From: JADKAV01 sp963818505
GTDB lineage: Bacteria; Actinomycetota; Actinomycetes; S36-B12; UBA10799
Assembly (NCBI GenBank): GCA_963818505.1
Contig: CAWFSJ010000006.1
Location: 1 to 64,000, forward strand
Direction of reading: 5' to 3'
Length of the DNA stretch: 64,000 nucleotides
In this document: piece after piece, positions 18,224-25,869 of the stretch
How the letters are laid out: each line of letters starts with the position of its first letter
Position numbering within the stretch: the first letter of the stretch is position 1
The notes under the pieces: generated by a model
Database searches by the model: none
The model's input: only the letters and a program-made list of their open reading frames with translations
What the model was told of the DNA's origin: nothing
Position numbers and translations under genes: made by a program

Positions 18224-18816
18224 CCAACCAGGTGCACATGTCGGCCGGCGACCGGCGAGAAGCGCTGATCGCCGCGGCAGTGCGCGCCATCCGCAGTAAC
18301 GGGATGCTCGAGTCGAGCACTCGGACGGTGGCCGCGGAGGCCGGTGTCAGCACCGGCCTCATGCACCACTACTTCGCAAGTTACGACGACCTCATGGCGG
18401 CGGCCTTTGAACGGGTCGCCGCCGAGGACCTTCAGCGGGCTCGGGACCTCGTGGGGTCACTGGGGACTCCCACGCAGCGGTTGGACGCGATCGTCGAGGA
18501 GTTCCAGCCCGCCCGCGACGCATGGCAGTTCCAGTGGTGGATGGATGCATGGAGCAGTTCGGCGCGACACCCTGCCGTGCGCGACATCGCGGCCAGGCTC
18601 AACGCAAGTTGGCAGCAACTGATCGAAGAGATCCTGTGCGAGGGCGTGGTTGCCGGCGAGTTCGTGTGTCCCGATCCTCGCGCCTCGGCCTGGCGGCTGC
18701 TGGCACTGCTGGACGGGTTGACCATCCAGGTGGTCGCTCAGACCGACGGGCCGGGCCGCGCCGACGTGGAAGCCTGGTCACGCCGGGCGGCCAGGGTCGA
18801 GACCGGCCGCGCCTGA
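18220..18816 (+). CDS. TetR-family repressor of the agmatine operon
   Basis: A 198-residue regulator with an N-terminal helix-turn-helix (TRTVAAEAGVSTGLMHHYFASYDDLMAAAFE, residues about 30-60) and a BetI-like ligand domain (WQFQWWMDAWSSSARHP). Its ATG overlaps the aguA stop by 4 bp, so it is the last gene of the operon. It probably binds the palindrome at 14458-14473 and releases it when agmatine or a related amine is present; both points are inference from context. A tandem-repeat array begins 13 bases after its stop. Confidence 0.88.
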   Translation: MTNQVHMSAGDRREALIAAAVRAIRSNGMLESSTRTVAAEAGVSTGLMHHYFASYDDLMAAAFERVAAEDLQRARDLVGSLGTPTQRLDAIVEEFQPARDAWQFQWWMDAWSSSARHPAVRDIAARLNASWQQLIEEILCEGVVAGEFVCPDPRASAWRLLALLDGLTIQVVAQTDGPGRADVEAWSRRAARVETGRA

Positions 18817-18829
18817 CCCCCTTAACCGG

Positions 18830-19043
18830 CCCAACCCGCCCTGGTCCACCGCCCAACCCGCCCTGGTCCACCGCCCAACCCGCCCTGGTCCACCGCCCAA
18901 CCCGCCCTGGTCCACCGCCCAACCCGCCCTGGTCCACCGCCCAACCCGCCCTGGTCCACCGCCCAACCCGCCCTGGTCCACCGCCCAACCCGCCCTGGTC
19001 CACCGCCCAACCCGCCCTGGTCCACCGCCCAACCCGCCCTGGT
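18830..19043. repeat. 22-bp tandem repeat array (9.7 copies)
   Basis: Nine identical 22-bp units start at 18830 and recur every 22 bases to 19027. A tenth copy is cut after 16 bases at 19043, where the 68-bp hairpin element begins. Each unit starts CCCAACCCGCCC and ends GGTCCACCG. There are no spacers, so it is not a CRISPR array. Open frames across it (PTRPGPPPNPPWSTAQPALVH) reflect the repeat, not a gene. Confidence 0.95.
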
Positions 19044-19109
19044 TAGAGGTTGTGCTGTTGGTTAGCAAAACAACGCGTGGATTCGCTAACCAACAGCACA
19101 ACCTCTAAC
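19042..19109. repeat. 68-bp hairpin element, copy 2
   Basis: Arms at 19042-19069 and 19082-19109 match copy 1 (6222-6289) except for one base: A instead of G at 19067, which leaves a single mismatch in the stem. The 12-nt loop is the same. It lies between the convergent tetR and NUDIX genes, consistent with a bidirectional terminator. It abuts the 22-bp tandem array on its left. Confidence 0.85.
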
Positions 19110-19202
19110 GCGGCCAGGCGGCCGAGCGGCTAACGCGGCCGGGCGGCTAACGCGGCCGGGCGGCCGGGCGGCCAGGCGGCCGGACGGCCAGGGCCTCTAA
19201 CC
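19104..19202. repeat. GC-rich short direct repeats after the hairpin
   Basis: TAACGCGGCC occurs at 19106, 19131 and 19148, followed by a run of GGGCGGCC/AGGCGGCC units to about 19190 and a final CCTCTAACC that echoes the hairpin arm end. No gene fits this stretch. It appears to be degenerate material spread from the element's right border. Confidence 0.6.
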
Positions 19203-19216
19203 ACGAGACGCGGGCG

Positions 19217-19687
19217 TCAAACTGGAGGCTCGCCCAGCAACGTCTCAAGCAGATCGAGGATGGGCAACTGACCGGCAACCAACTTGACCCGGGCTTGGGC
19301 CAGGTCGAACCATTGTGCGCGATCGGTCTCCGGGAACTGCTTCATCACCCCGGACCCGGGCGGCCACTGCATCTGGAACGGCTGGCTGGAGACGAAGTGC
19401 AACTCGACCTCGGTTGCGACCGCGTATGTGCGGACCCTCTTGCCGCTGGGCATCCGGATCTCCCCAAGGTCCATCCACTCACCCACGGGTGCGGGCATGC
19501 CCACCTCCTCGGTGAACTCCCGTGCGGCGACCTCACGCGGATCCTCAGTGGCTGGGTCGTACTCGCCCTTGGCAACAGACCAAGCCCCATCCTCCTTGTG
19601 CGCCCAAAAAGGCCCTGCCATGTGAACGAGGAAGACCTGCGGACCCGGTCGGAACGGCAGCAGGCCGGCACTGAACTTAGTGGCCAT
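19217..19687 (-). CDS. NUDIX hydrolase
   Basis: A 156-residue protein starting MATKFSAGLLPFR. The NUDIX box reads KGEYDPATEDPREVAAREFTEEVGM: the REFTEEVG core and metal-binding glutamates are present, with one extra residue between the first Gly and Glu compared with the Gx5Ex7REUxEExGU consensus. Related small NUDIX proteins hydrolyse nucleoside diphosphates linked to another moiety; the substrate here is unknown. ATG 19687 lies one base after the stop of the upstream acetyltransferase, so the two form an operon. A 30-codon extension to 19777 would lie inside that gene and is rejected. Confidence 0.85.
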   Translation of the reverse strand: MATKFSAGLLPFRPGPQVFLVHMAGPFWAHKEDGAWSVAKGEYDPATEDPREVAAREFTEEVGMPAPVGEWMDLGEIRMPSGKRVRTYAVATEVELHFVSSQPFQMQWPPGSGVMKQFPETDRAQWFDLAQARVKLVAGQLPILDLLETLLGEPPV

Positions 19688-19688
19688 G

Positions 19689-20477
19689 TCAGTCCTCGAA
19701 GAAGGTCGGCGAGTACGCCTGGAACGATTGGTCGACCCCTTGGAAGCCCAACCGGGCGTAGAGGCGTCGGGCTTCACTTCCGGGTTCGGCCAGGATCACC
19801 CAGGACTGCGCGCCACCCGTGCTCGCCCACCGGCCAGCCTCCGCGAGCAGGTGCGAGGCCAGACCACGACGCCGGTGGCCGAAGGCCGTGGTGACGCTTT
19901 GGTAACGGGCACGGGTGTCAGTGAGCACGATGCCGAGGTCAGCCACCAACAAGCCAGCCTGGAAAGCGCCGAAGTAGGCTCCCTGCCCGGAGTAGCTCAG
20001 ACGGGCGCGGGCACGCATCCGGCCCCGGACATAGCGCTCGAAGTCCGCGTCCACAAGACCCCCTGTGCGCAGGTGTTCAGCCAGTTCGGCCTCGACACTG
20101 GCCTCCCAGTCCACCTCGTCATCCAGGATCCGGCTGGTGTAACCGTCGGCAAGCGGCACCGGGTTCGGTGGTCCTTCGCTGGCCAGTACATCGTCGCACT
20201 CGATCACGACGTCCAGGGTCGTCCAGCCCGGCGCCGGATCGCCCGGAAGCCCGATGGCCAGGTGGCGCGCCTGCGGCAAAGACCGGCGGAAGAGGTCGAC
20301 GCAGCGCAACGGGTCGGACGCCCGATCAACGTCGGTCACGAGGATGAAGTTGCCCCAATGGAAGCCAGGGTTGTCGGGCGTCCGCACGACGATATGCCCG
20401 TCGTGATGGGTCACTATTGAGCCGCTGGCACGCAGGACATCGAGATCCGTGCTCCAGCCCAAAGAGATGTCCGCCAT
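19689..20477 (-). CDS. GNAT-family N-acetyltransferase
   Basis: A 262-residue protein with an N-terminal half of no clear family and a GNAT domain in the C-terminal half. The acetyl-CoA site is represented by YQSVTTAFGHRRRGLASHLLAEAGRWA and the closing strand by EARRLYARLGFQGVDQ. Substrate is unknown. It is the first gene of a two-gene operon with the NUDIX hydrolase, and it is divergent from the racemase with only 22 bp between starts, so both may be controlled from one short region. Confidence 0.8.
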   Translation of the reverse strand: MADISLGWSTDLDVLRASGSIVTHHDGHIVVRTPDNPGFHWGNFILVTDVDRASDPLRCVDLFRRSLPQARHLAIGLPGDPAPGWTTLDVVIECDDVLASEGPPNPVPLADGYTSRILDDEVDWEASVEAELAEHLRTGGLVDADFERYVRGRMRARARLSYSGQGAYFGAFQAGLLVADLGIVLTDTRARYQSVTTAFGHRRRGLASHLLAEAGRWASTGGAQSWVILAEPGSEARRLYARLGFQGVDQSFQAYSPTFFED

Positions 20478-20499
20478 GCCCCGAGCCTAAGTTGGCGCC

Positions 20500-21228
20500 A
20501 TGAAACGTCTGGGCCTGCTGGGCGGGATGTCGTGGGAATCGTCGATCGAGTACGAGCGCTGGATCAACGAGATGGTCCGGGACCGGCTGGGCGGTGTCGC
20601 CTCAGCCGACCTGATCATCCGGTCCTTCAACTTCGCCGACATCGAACACTTGCAGTCGGTCCACGCTTGGGACGAGGCCGGAGAACTGCTGGCCGATGCC
20701 GCCTGGAGCCTTCAGGAAGCGGGAGCCGATGCCTTGATCCTTTGCACCAACACGATGCACTCGGTCGCCGACCGGATCGAGGTCGCCGTGGACATTCCCC
20801 TACTGCACATCGCCGACGCCACGGCGGTCGCTGTTCACGGCCAAGGCTTGCGTCGTGTCGGGGTGCTCGGGACCCGATACACGATGGAACAGGACTTCTA
20901 CACCGGACGGCTGGCCGCAGACGGCCTTGATGTACTCGTGCCCGACGAGCCCGATCGCACGCTGATCCACGAGGTCATCTACCAGCAGTTGGTTCGCGGC
21001 ATCATCGATCCACAGTCGAAGCGGGCGTACCTGGGCGCGATCGACCGATTGGTCGCACGGGGCGCACAGGGGATCGTCGCCGCGTGCACTGAGATCGAAC
21101 TGCTCGTCGGCCCCGAGGACATTTCCGCGCCCTTCTTCCCGACGGCCAAGTTGCACGCTCACGCCGCCGCGCAATTCGCACTAGGCCCCGACGAGCAGTT
21201 GGGCCTCGACAGCATCGGCGGCAGCTGA
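20500..21228 (+). CDS. Aspartate/glutamate racemase family protein
   Basis: A 242-residue cofactor-independent racemase. It opens with MKRLGLLGGMSWESS, which is typical of the YgeA/aspartate racemase branch. The two catalytic cysteines of the family are seen in LCTNTMH (about residue 87) and ACTEIELLV (about residue 198). It likely interconverts L- and D-aspartate or glutamate, or a related amino acid. The last 48 bases overlap the convergent glycosyltransferase gene. No wall-synthesis gene is adjacent, so the physiological role is open. Confidence 0.88.
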   Translation: MKRLGLLGGMSWESSIEYERWINEMVRDRLGGVASADLIIRSFNFADIEHLQSVHAWDEAGELLADAAWSLQEAGADALILCTNTMHSVADRIEVAVDIPLLHIADATAVAVHGQGLRRVGVLGTRYTMEQDFYTGRLAADGLDVLVPDEPDRTLIHEVIYQQLVRGIIDPQSKRAYLGAIDRLVARGAQGIVAACTEIELLVGPEDISAPFFPTAKLHAHAAAQFALGPDEQLGLDSIGGS

Positions 21229-22410
21229 GGCGCCTCCCGCTTGACGGTACCCGTCGGCCACTCCCGCAGCCCCGGCCTTGCACGCGCGGGCTCTGTCGAA
21301 CGCAGCTCGCATCCCCTCCGGACACAGACGTCGCGCCGGCAGACGAACACCCGCGCCCGCGACCTCCACGCGCCGAGCGACCTCGGCCTGGTCCCTGCCG
21401 AAAGGAACTGCCACGACCGGCACCCCGCGAGCCAACGCCTTCTGCGTGGCCCCCATTCCGGCGTGCGTAATGGCACACACCGCTCGGTCGAGCAGCAAGC
21501 CATGTGGTGCGAACGGCACAACATGCGCGTTGGGCGGAACATCGAACGCGCTGACATCCCCGCAGGGCACGGTCGCAACGACATGCAGTGGCCTTCCGGC
21601 GAACGCCTCGAGAGCGGCGGTGACCACCTTGGCGTCGTCTTGGAACTCCGAGGACGTGGTGACCAGCACGATCGGCTCATCTATCGCGTCGAGCCAATCG
21701 GGCGCAGCGATGGGAGGCTCCCACTCGCAAGGGCCGACCATGACAACGCTGTCGGGCCAATCCCGGCGTGAATACTCGAAGGGCTCTGCGGTCAGGTACA
21801 GGAGCAGTGGGGGGCGGCGGAACTGGTCATCGAGGTGGGCAAGAGGCGCCAAGCCGACCTGGGCACGAACCTCATTGATACCGGGCAGCATCTTCCGTTC
21901 CAGCGTGCCGTACACGAGCGGGCGCAAGAGCATGTCGCGCAGCCGGCCCCCCAGGTTGTGAGCGGGTGTCAGCCCCGGACCGTACGGCGGCACGTCCCGG
22001 GAGCGCAGGGCCAACGGATACGGACAGAAGGCTGACCATCTGCCACCCCAGTCCTCAGCAGCGGCCAGCGCACCCCATGAGTTGATGTCCACGATCACGG
22101 CATCCGGGCTCACCTCGGCGATCGCACGTTGCAGATCTGGCGCGTCATAGTGCGCCCTTGCGACGAAGGTGCTCACTGCGGCCATCAGCGCCTTCTGCGG
22201 TGTGCGCTCGTTCCAGTCGACCAGTTCGATCGCCTCAACCGCAGGTGAGACGGGCTGCGCCTCGAGGCCGAGCTCGCGCAAAGTCGGAACCTGCGAGGCC
22301 AAAGTGCGCACGTGGACTTCATGACCCCTGTTGCGCAACTGAAGAAGGATGGCCATCAGCGGATACAGATGACCCTTCGCCGGGGACGTGTAAGCCAGGA
22401 TTCTTGCCAT
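21181..22410 (-). CDS. GT1-family glycosyltransferase (MGT type)
   Basis: This 409-residue protein matches macrolide/UGT-type glycosyltransferases, which move a sugar from a nucleotide donor to a small lipophilic acceptor. The N-terminus (MARILAYTSPAKGHLYPLMAILLQLRNRGHEVHV) is the acceptor domain. The donor-binding motif appears as VCAITHAGMGATQKALARGVPVVAVPFGRDQ. It is translationally coupled to the upstream TetR gene (TGATG). This pairing suggests induction by a compound that the enzyme then glycosylates, possibly for detoxification (inference). Its 3' end overlaps the racemase gene. Confidence 0.87.
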   Translation of the reverse strand: MARILAYTSPAKGHLYPLMAILLQLRNRGHEVHVRTLASQVPTLRELGLEAQPVSPAVEAIELVDWNERTPQKALMAAVSTFVARAHYDAPDLQRAIAEVSPDAVIVDINSWGALAAAEDWGGRWSAFCPYPLALRSRDVPPYGPGLTPAHNLGGRLRDMLLRPLVYGTLERKMLPGINEVRAQVGLAPLAHLDDQFRRPPLLLYLTAEPFEYSRRDWPDSVVMVGPCEWEPPIAAPDWLDAIDEPIVLVTTSSEFQDDAKVVTAALEAFAGRPLHVVATVPCGDVSAFDVPPNAHVVPFAPHGLLLDRAVCAITHAGMGATQKALARGVPVVAVPFGRDQAEVARRVEVAGAGVRLPARRLCPEGMRAAFDRARACKAGAAGVADGYRQAGGASAAADAVEAQLLVGA

Positions 22411-23015
22411 CAGGACTCCTCAGTGATCGCGGTGAGCATCTCGACGAGTGCGACTTGGGTCTGCGCCCGCGACAGACGCGAGTCGATGCGCAGCAGTTTC
22501 CAGGTGTAGACATCACAGATCGCGACGTACTGAGCCAGACGCCGGCGGCGGGGTTCCGCTGCGAGTTCCCCTAGGAAGGGCTCGAACACGCGTTTGCACC
22601 AGGCCCAGTGGACTTCACGTCCCTGTTCCACGATCGGGGTCAGCGCAGCCATCGAGGCCTCTGCAGCCAGCAGTCCCATGACTCTGCGTCCGTACTGCTC
22701 GTAGTGATCGATGAGCACAGAAACGGCACCCCCGATGTCACCGACGACGGCTTGATCGCGCTGGGTGCCGACCTGCTCGGAAGCCCATTGACTCGCGGCG
22801 GCGAAGAGCTGCTCCTTGGTGCCGAACCGGCGGATGACGGTGCGCACCGAGACTGCGGCGCGCTCAGCCACCTCCTCGAGGCTGATCTCGGTCGATGGCC
22901 TCTCCCAGAAGAGTTCAGTCGCGGCCTCGAGGATGCGCTCACCGGTGCGCTCAGCAGCCTCAGCCCTCGCAGTCATGCGGTAGGGACGAGCGCCAGCGCT
23001 ATTCATGTCAGTCAT
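22410..23015 (-). CDS. TetR-family regulator of the adjacent glycosyltransferase
   Basis: A 201-residue regulator. The helix-turn-helix is ISLEEVAERAAVSVRTVIRRFGTKEQLFAAA (residues about 43-73). The C-terminal part is a helical ligand domain without a clear subfamily. The start is ATG 23015, with a second ATG three codons later. The start codon sits inside a 25-bp inverted repeat (23002-23026) that is a good autoregulatory operator. It is co-transcribed with the glycosyltransferase, whose start overlaps its stop. Confidence 0.88.
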   Translation of the reverse strand: MTDMNSAGARPYRMTARAEAAERTGERILEAATELFWERPSTEISLEEVAERAAVSVRTVIRRFGTKEQLFAAASQWASEQVGTQRDQAVVGDIGGAVSVLIDHYEQYGRRVMGLLAAEASMAALTPIVEQGREVHWAWCKRVFEPFLGELAAEPRRRRLAQYVAICDVYTWKLLRIDSRLSRAQTQVALVEMLTAITEES

Positions 23016-23026
23016 AGTGACATGAA
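23002..23026 (-). promoter_or_regulatory. TetR operator overlapping the regulator start
   Basis: TTCATGTCA (23002-23010) and TGACATGAA (23018-23026) form a perfect 9-bp inverted repeat with a 7-bp spacer. The ATG at 23015-23013 lies in the spacer. The size and symmetry match TetR-family operators, and the location implies that the regulator represses its own operon. Confidence 0.65.
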
Positions 23027-23067
23027 AATAGCATCCGCGTCATCCTCCGTTCGGAGGAGGTTCCGCC

Positions 23068-23673
23068 TCAGCCCTCGCCCTGCAGGCGTAACGTGACGAG
23101 CAGGTCATCGACCATCGCGCCTGTCGCCTCCAGGAGGTCCTCGGCACTGCTGCGGCCGAGCAGGTCGACATGATCCAACGGACCCAGCGGCGCGACCCCG
23201 GCCAGTTGCCAGCAGCGACCGATCGGATCCTCCGACAACTCATCGAGCGAACTGCCCACCAGCGTCAGCGCTGCGCGCACCTTCTCCTCTACGGCGATCT
23301 GCAGAGCAAGCAGCGCATCGTCCCACTTCAAAGCGGGCAGCGGTTCCAGGGCCGCCCGGGGGTAGGGCTCCTCTTCGAGCCACTCCTGCACGTGGAACCG
23401 CTGGCTACCCACAGCGATCAGACTCATGAACCCCTCGTGCGCCTCCACCTGCAGAACACGCGCGAGCGCTCCTACGCCGAAGCGATGATCCCCACCGCCG
23501 ACCTCGTGACCGCGCTCGATGAGCACAACACCGAATTCCGGAGAATCCTCTTCCAGCAGATCGCCCAGCATGCGCAGGTAGCGGGGCTCGAACAAACGCA
23601 GCGCCAGTGGCATGTGAGGGAACAAGACCGAGCCCAGGGGGAACATCGGGTAACTCTTCACACCTCCAGACAA
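23068..23673 (-). CDS. LON substrate-binding domain protein
   Basis: A 201-residue stand-alone version of the N-terminal (LAN/PUA-like) domain of Lon protease. It begins YPMFPLGSVLFPHMPLALRLFEPRYLRMLGD, which is the family signature, followed by FGVVLIERGHEVGGGD and an all-helical C-terminal half. No ATPase or protease domain is present. Such proteins are widespread in actinobacteria; a role in substrate recognition or an unrelated ligand-binding role is possible, but none is established. It is apparently monocistronic; a short hairpin at 23043-23058 lies just past its stop. Confidence 0.88.
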   Translation of the reverse strand: MSGGVKSYPMFPLGSVLFPHMPLALRLFEPRYLRMLGDLLEEDSPEFGVVLIERGHEVGGGDHRFGVGALARVLQVEAHEGFMSLIAVGSQRFHVQEWLEEEPYPRAALEPLPALKWDDALLALQIAVEEKVRAALTLVGSSLDELSEDPIGRCWQLAGVAPLGPLDHVDLLGRSSAEDLLEATGAMVDDLLVTLRLQGEG

Positions 23674-23824
23674 GCACCCGCTGTGATTGCCAGCAACACG
23701 TCAGTGGGCCGCCGGTCGGTCGCTGTGCGTAGGCAGATCGACCCCGCAGCACCCCGACGGATCGGCCAGCGCGAGTCACGGCGGGACTGAGGGTAATTTC
23801 GGCAGAAACGCAGGGAGGTGATTC

Positions 23825-25864
23825 TTGGCAGCCGACACGCGCACGCACCCGTCATTGTGGAGGCCGAGCCTGTTCGCCCTGACCTGGCAGGGGTGCACGT
23901 GGCTGGGCTGGGCCCTGTTGCTCGTGTGCCTCTCGCAGTTGAATCCTGAGGCATTGCAGGCCATGGGACTGCCGCTGCTCATGATCGGCGCGGTCATCGT
24001 CCTGAGCGAATTGCGCCCGATCGTGATGACCCGCCTCGTCGGCAACCCGGTGTCCATCTCCCTGGCGTTCGTCTTCGCCACCATGTACCTGTGGGGCCTC
24101 TATCCGGCGGTGGCCTTACACGCAGGCGCAGTCTTGTTGTCCGAACTTCTGCAGCGCAAGCCCCTCTGGAAGATCCTCTTCAACGTGGGCCAAGATGTCT
24201 GCAGCCTCACCGCCGCCTGGTTGGTCATGATCGCGGCGGGCGTGGGCCCCTCGCCCCTCGACGGAAACGGGAGCCTGTCAGGGACGGATCTCTGGTGGAT
24301 CGGGCTGTCCTGGATCGTTTACCACTTGGTGAACCTCGCACTCGTCTCCGGGCTGGCCCAGTACTACGACCAGACCTGGTGGGAGGCATTCTCCGATGAG
24401 TTCTGGTTCTACACCGTTTCGGTGCTGGCGGTCCTGGCTCTGTCTCCACTGATCGCGATCGTGGCAGTGGCCCACCCCTACTCCTGGACCCTGCTGCCCT
24501 TGCTGCTGTTGCCGCTGCTGGCCGTACAGAAGGCGGCCCAGATGTCACGCGAACAGGAGTACCAGGCCCTGCACGACCCTCTGACCGGCTTGCCCAACCG
24601 GTTACTGCTCAGCGACCGCATCGAGCAGGCACTCGCCCGAGCGGACCGGGCCGGCGGTGGCGTCGTGGTCATGTTCCTCGACTTGGACCTCTTCAAGGTG
24701 GTCAATGACAGCCTCGGACACCATGCCGGTGATGCCCTGCTCGTGGAAGTCGCGACACGACTGCAGTCCGCAGTTCGCTCAGGCGACACATTGGCACGCT
24801 TCGGTGGAGACGAATTCGTGGTGGTTTGTGAAGGAGTCGATGGTGACGAGGTCGGCACGGTCGCCTCACGGATCACCAACGCACTTCATCATCCCTTCAC
24901 CTCACACCAGCGACACGTAACGGTCACCGCGAGCATCGGGGTCGCGCTCGCGGACGGTATGTCTGAGCCGCACACGTTGCTGCGCGACGCGGACGCCGCT
25001 ATGTACCAGGCGAAGGCACGCGGGCGCAATCAAGTCGTGCTCTTCCACGAGGACATGCACAAGGAGGCCGACGACCGACTGCAGGACGCGGTTGGTCTGC
25101 GCCGGGCGCTGGATGATCAGGAGTTCCGGGTCGTCTATCAACCGATCGTGGACGTGACCACCGGGGGGCCCGTGGGTATGGAGGCGCTCATCCGGTGGGA
25201 CGACCCGCACCGCGGGCAGCAGGAACCGGGCATGTTCATCGCTGCGGCCGAAGAGACCGGGCTCATCGTCCCGATGGGCTATTGGGTACTGGACACCGCC
25301 CTGGCCCAGATGCAGGCATGGCGCCAGGAGGTGCCCGGAGCACGCGACCTCTACGTCGCGGTGAACATCTCGGCACGCCAACTTCTGGCCCGCGGCCTCG
25401 TGGAGCGCGTCAAGCATTCGCTGGAAACGACCGGGATTCCTGCCTCGGCCGTACAACTTGAGATCACCGAATCGGCTGTGATGAACGACCTCGAGCCGAT
25501 CGTCGGCACCCTCACTGCGCTGCGGGCCCTGGGCCTGAGCCTGGCGGTGGATGATTTCGGCACCGGCTACTCATCGCTGGCCTACCTCAAGCGGCTGCCT
25601 GTGACGACGGTGAAGATCGATCGGTCATTCGTCAGTGAGCTCGCCGGAAACGACCGCTCATCGGATCGCCCGATCGTCGATGCGATCCTCAAACTCGCCA
25701 ACGCGCTGAACCTGGACGTGATCGCAGAAGGTGTGGAGGACGATCAGCAACTACTCGCACTGACTGAACTCGGGGGGCGCGTGGCGCAGGGGTTCTACTG
25801 GGCCAGGCCCATGCCGCCTGCAGAGGTCCGCGACTGGATCGGGGCCCGTCAGCCCGCCCAATGA
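23825..25864 (+). CDS. Membrane GGDEF-EAL c-di-GMP regulator
   Basis: A 679-residue protein with six or seven N-terminal membrane helices (about residues 15-235), a GGDEF domain (about 250-410) and an EAL domain (about 425-670). The cyclase site is FARFGGDEF-like (ARFGGDEFVVVCEG) with RSGD as a possible RxxD inhibitory site. The phosphodiesterase signature is complete: GMEALIRW, EITESAVMND, DDFGTGYSSL, KIDRSFV and AEGVED. Both activities may therefore be present. The start is TTG 23825, supported by GGGAGG six bases upstream; the next ATG is 46 codons in, within the membrane region. It responds to an unknown membrane signal. Confidence 0.93.
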   Translation: MAADTRTHPSLWRPSLFALTWQGCTWLGWALLLVCLSQLNPEALQAMGLPLLMIGAVIVLSELRPIVMTRLVGNPVSISLAFVFATMYLWGLYPAVALHAGAVLLSELLQRKPLWKILFNVGQDVCSLTAAWLVMIAAGVGPSPLDGNGSLSGTDLWWIGLSWIVYHLVNLALVSGLAQYYDQTWWEAFSDEFWFYTVSVLAVLALSPLIAIVAVAHPYSWTLLPLLLLPLLAVQKAAQMSREQEYQALHDPLTGLPNRLLLSDRIEQALARADRAGGGVVVMFLDLDLFKVVNDSLGHHAGDALLVEVATRLQSAVRSGDTLARFGGDEFVVVCEGVDGDEVGTVASRITNALHHPFTSHQRHVTVTASIGVALADGMSEPHTLLRDADAAMYQAKARGRNQVVLFHEDMHKEADDRLQDAVGLRRALDDQEFRVVYQPIVDVTTGGPVGMEALIRWDDPHRGQQEPGMFIAAAEETGLIVPMGYWVLDTALAQMQAWRQEVPGARDLYVAVNISARQLLARGLVERVKHSLETTGIPASAVQLEITESAVMNDLEPIVGTLTALRALGLSLAVDDFGTGYSSLAYLKRLPVTTVKIDRSFVSELAGNDRSSDRPIVDAILKLANALNLDVIAEGVEDDQQLLALTELGGRVAQGFYWARPMPPAEVRDWIGARQPAQ

Positions 25865-25869
25865 TCCGT

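Noticed and set aside
18830..19043. Possible CRISPR array
   Set aside because: The units are directly joined with no unique spacers, and no cas genes are present.
18599..19101. Open frames across the tandem array encoding Pro/Trp/Gly-rich repeats
   Set aside because: All six frames are open because the 22-bp unit has no stop; there is no ribosome site or domain, so these are not counted as genes.
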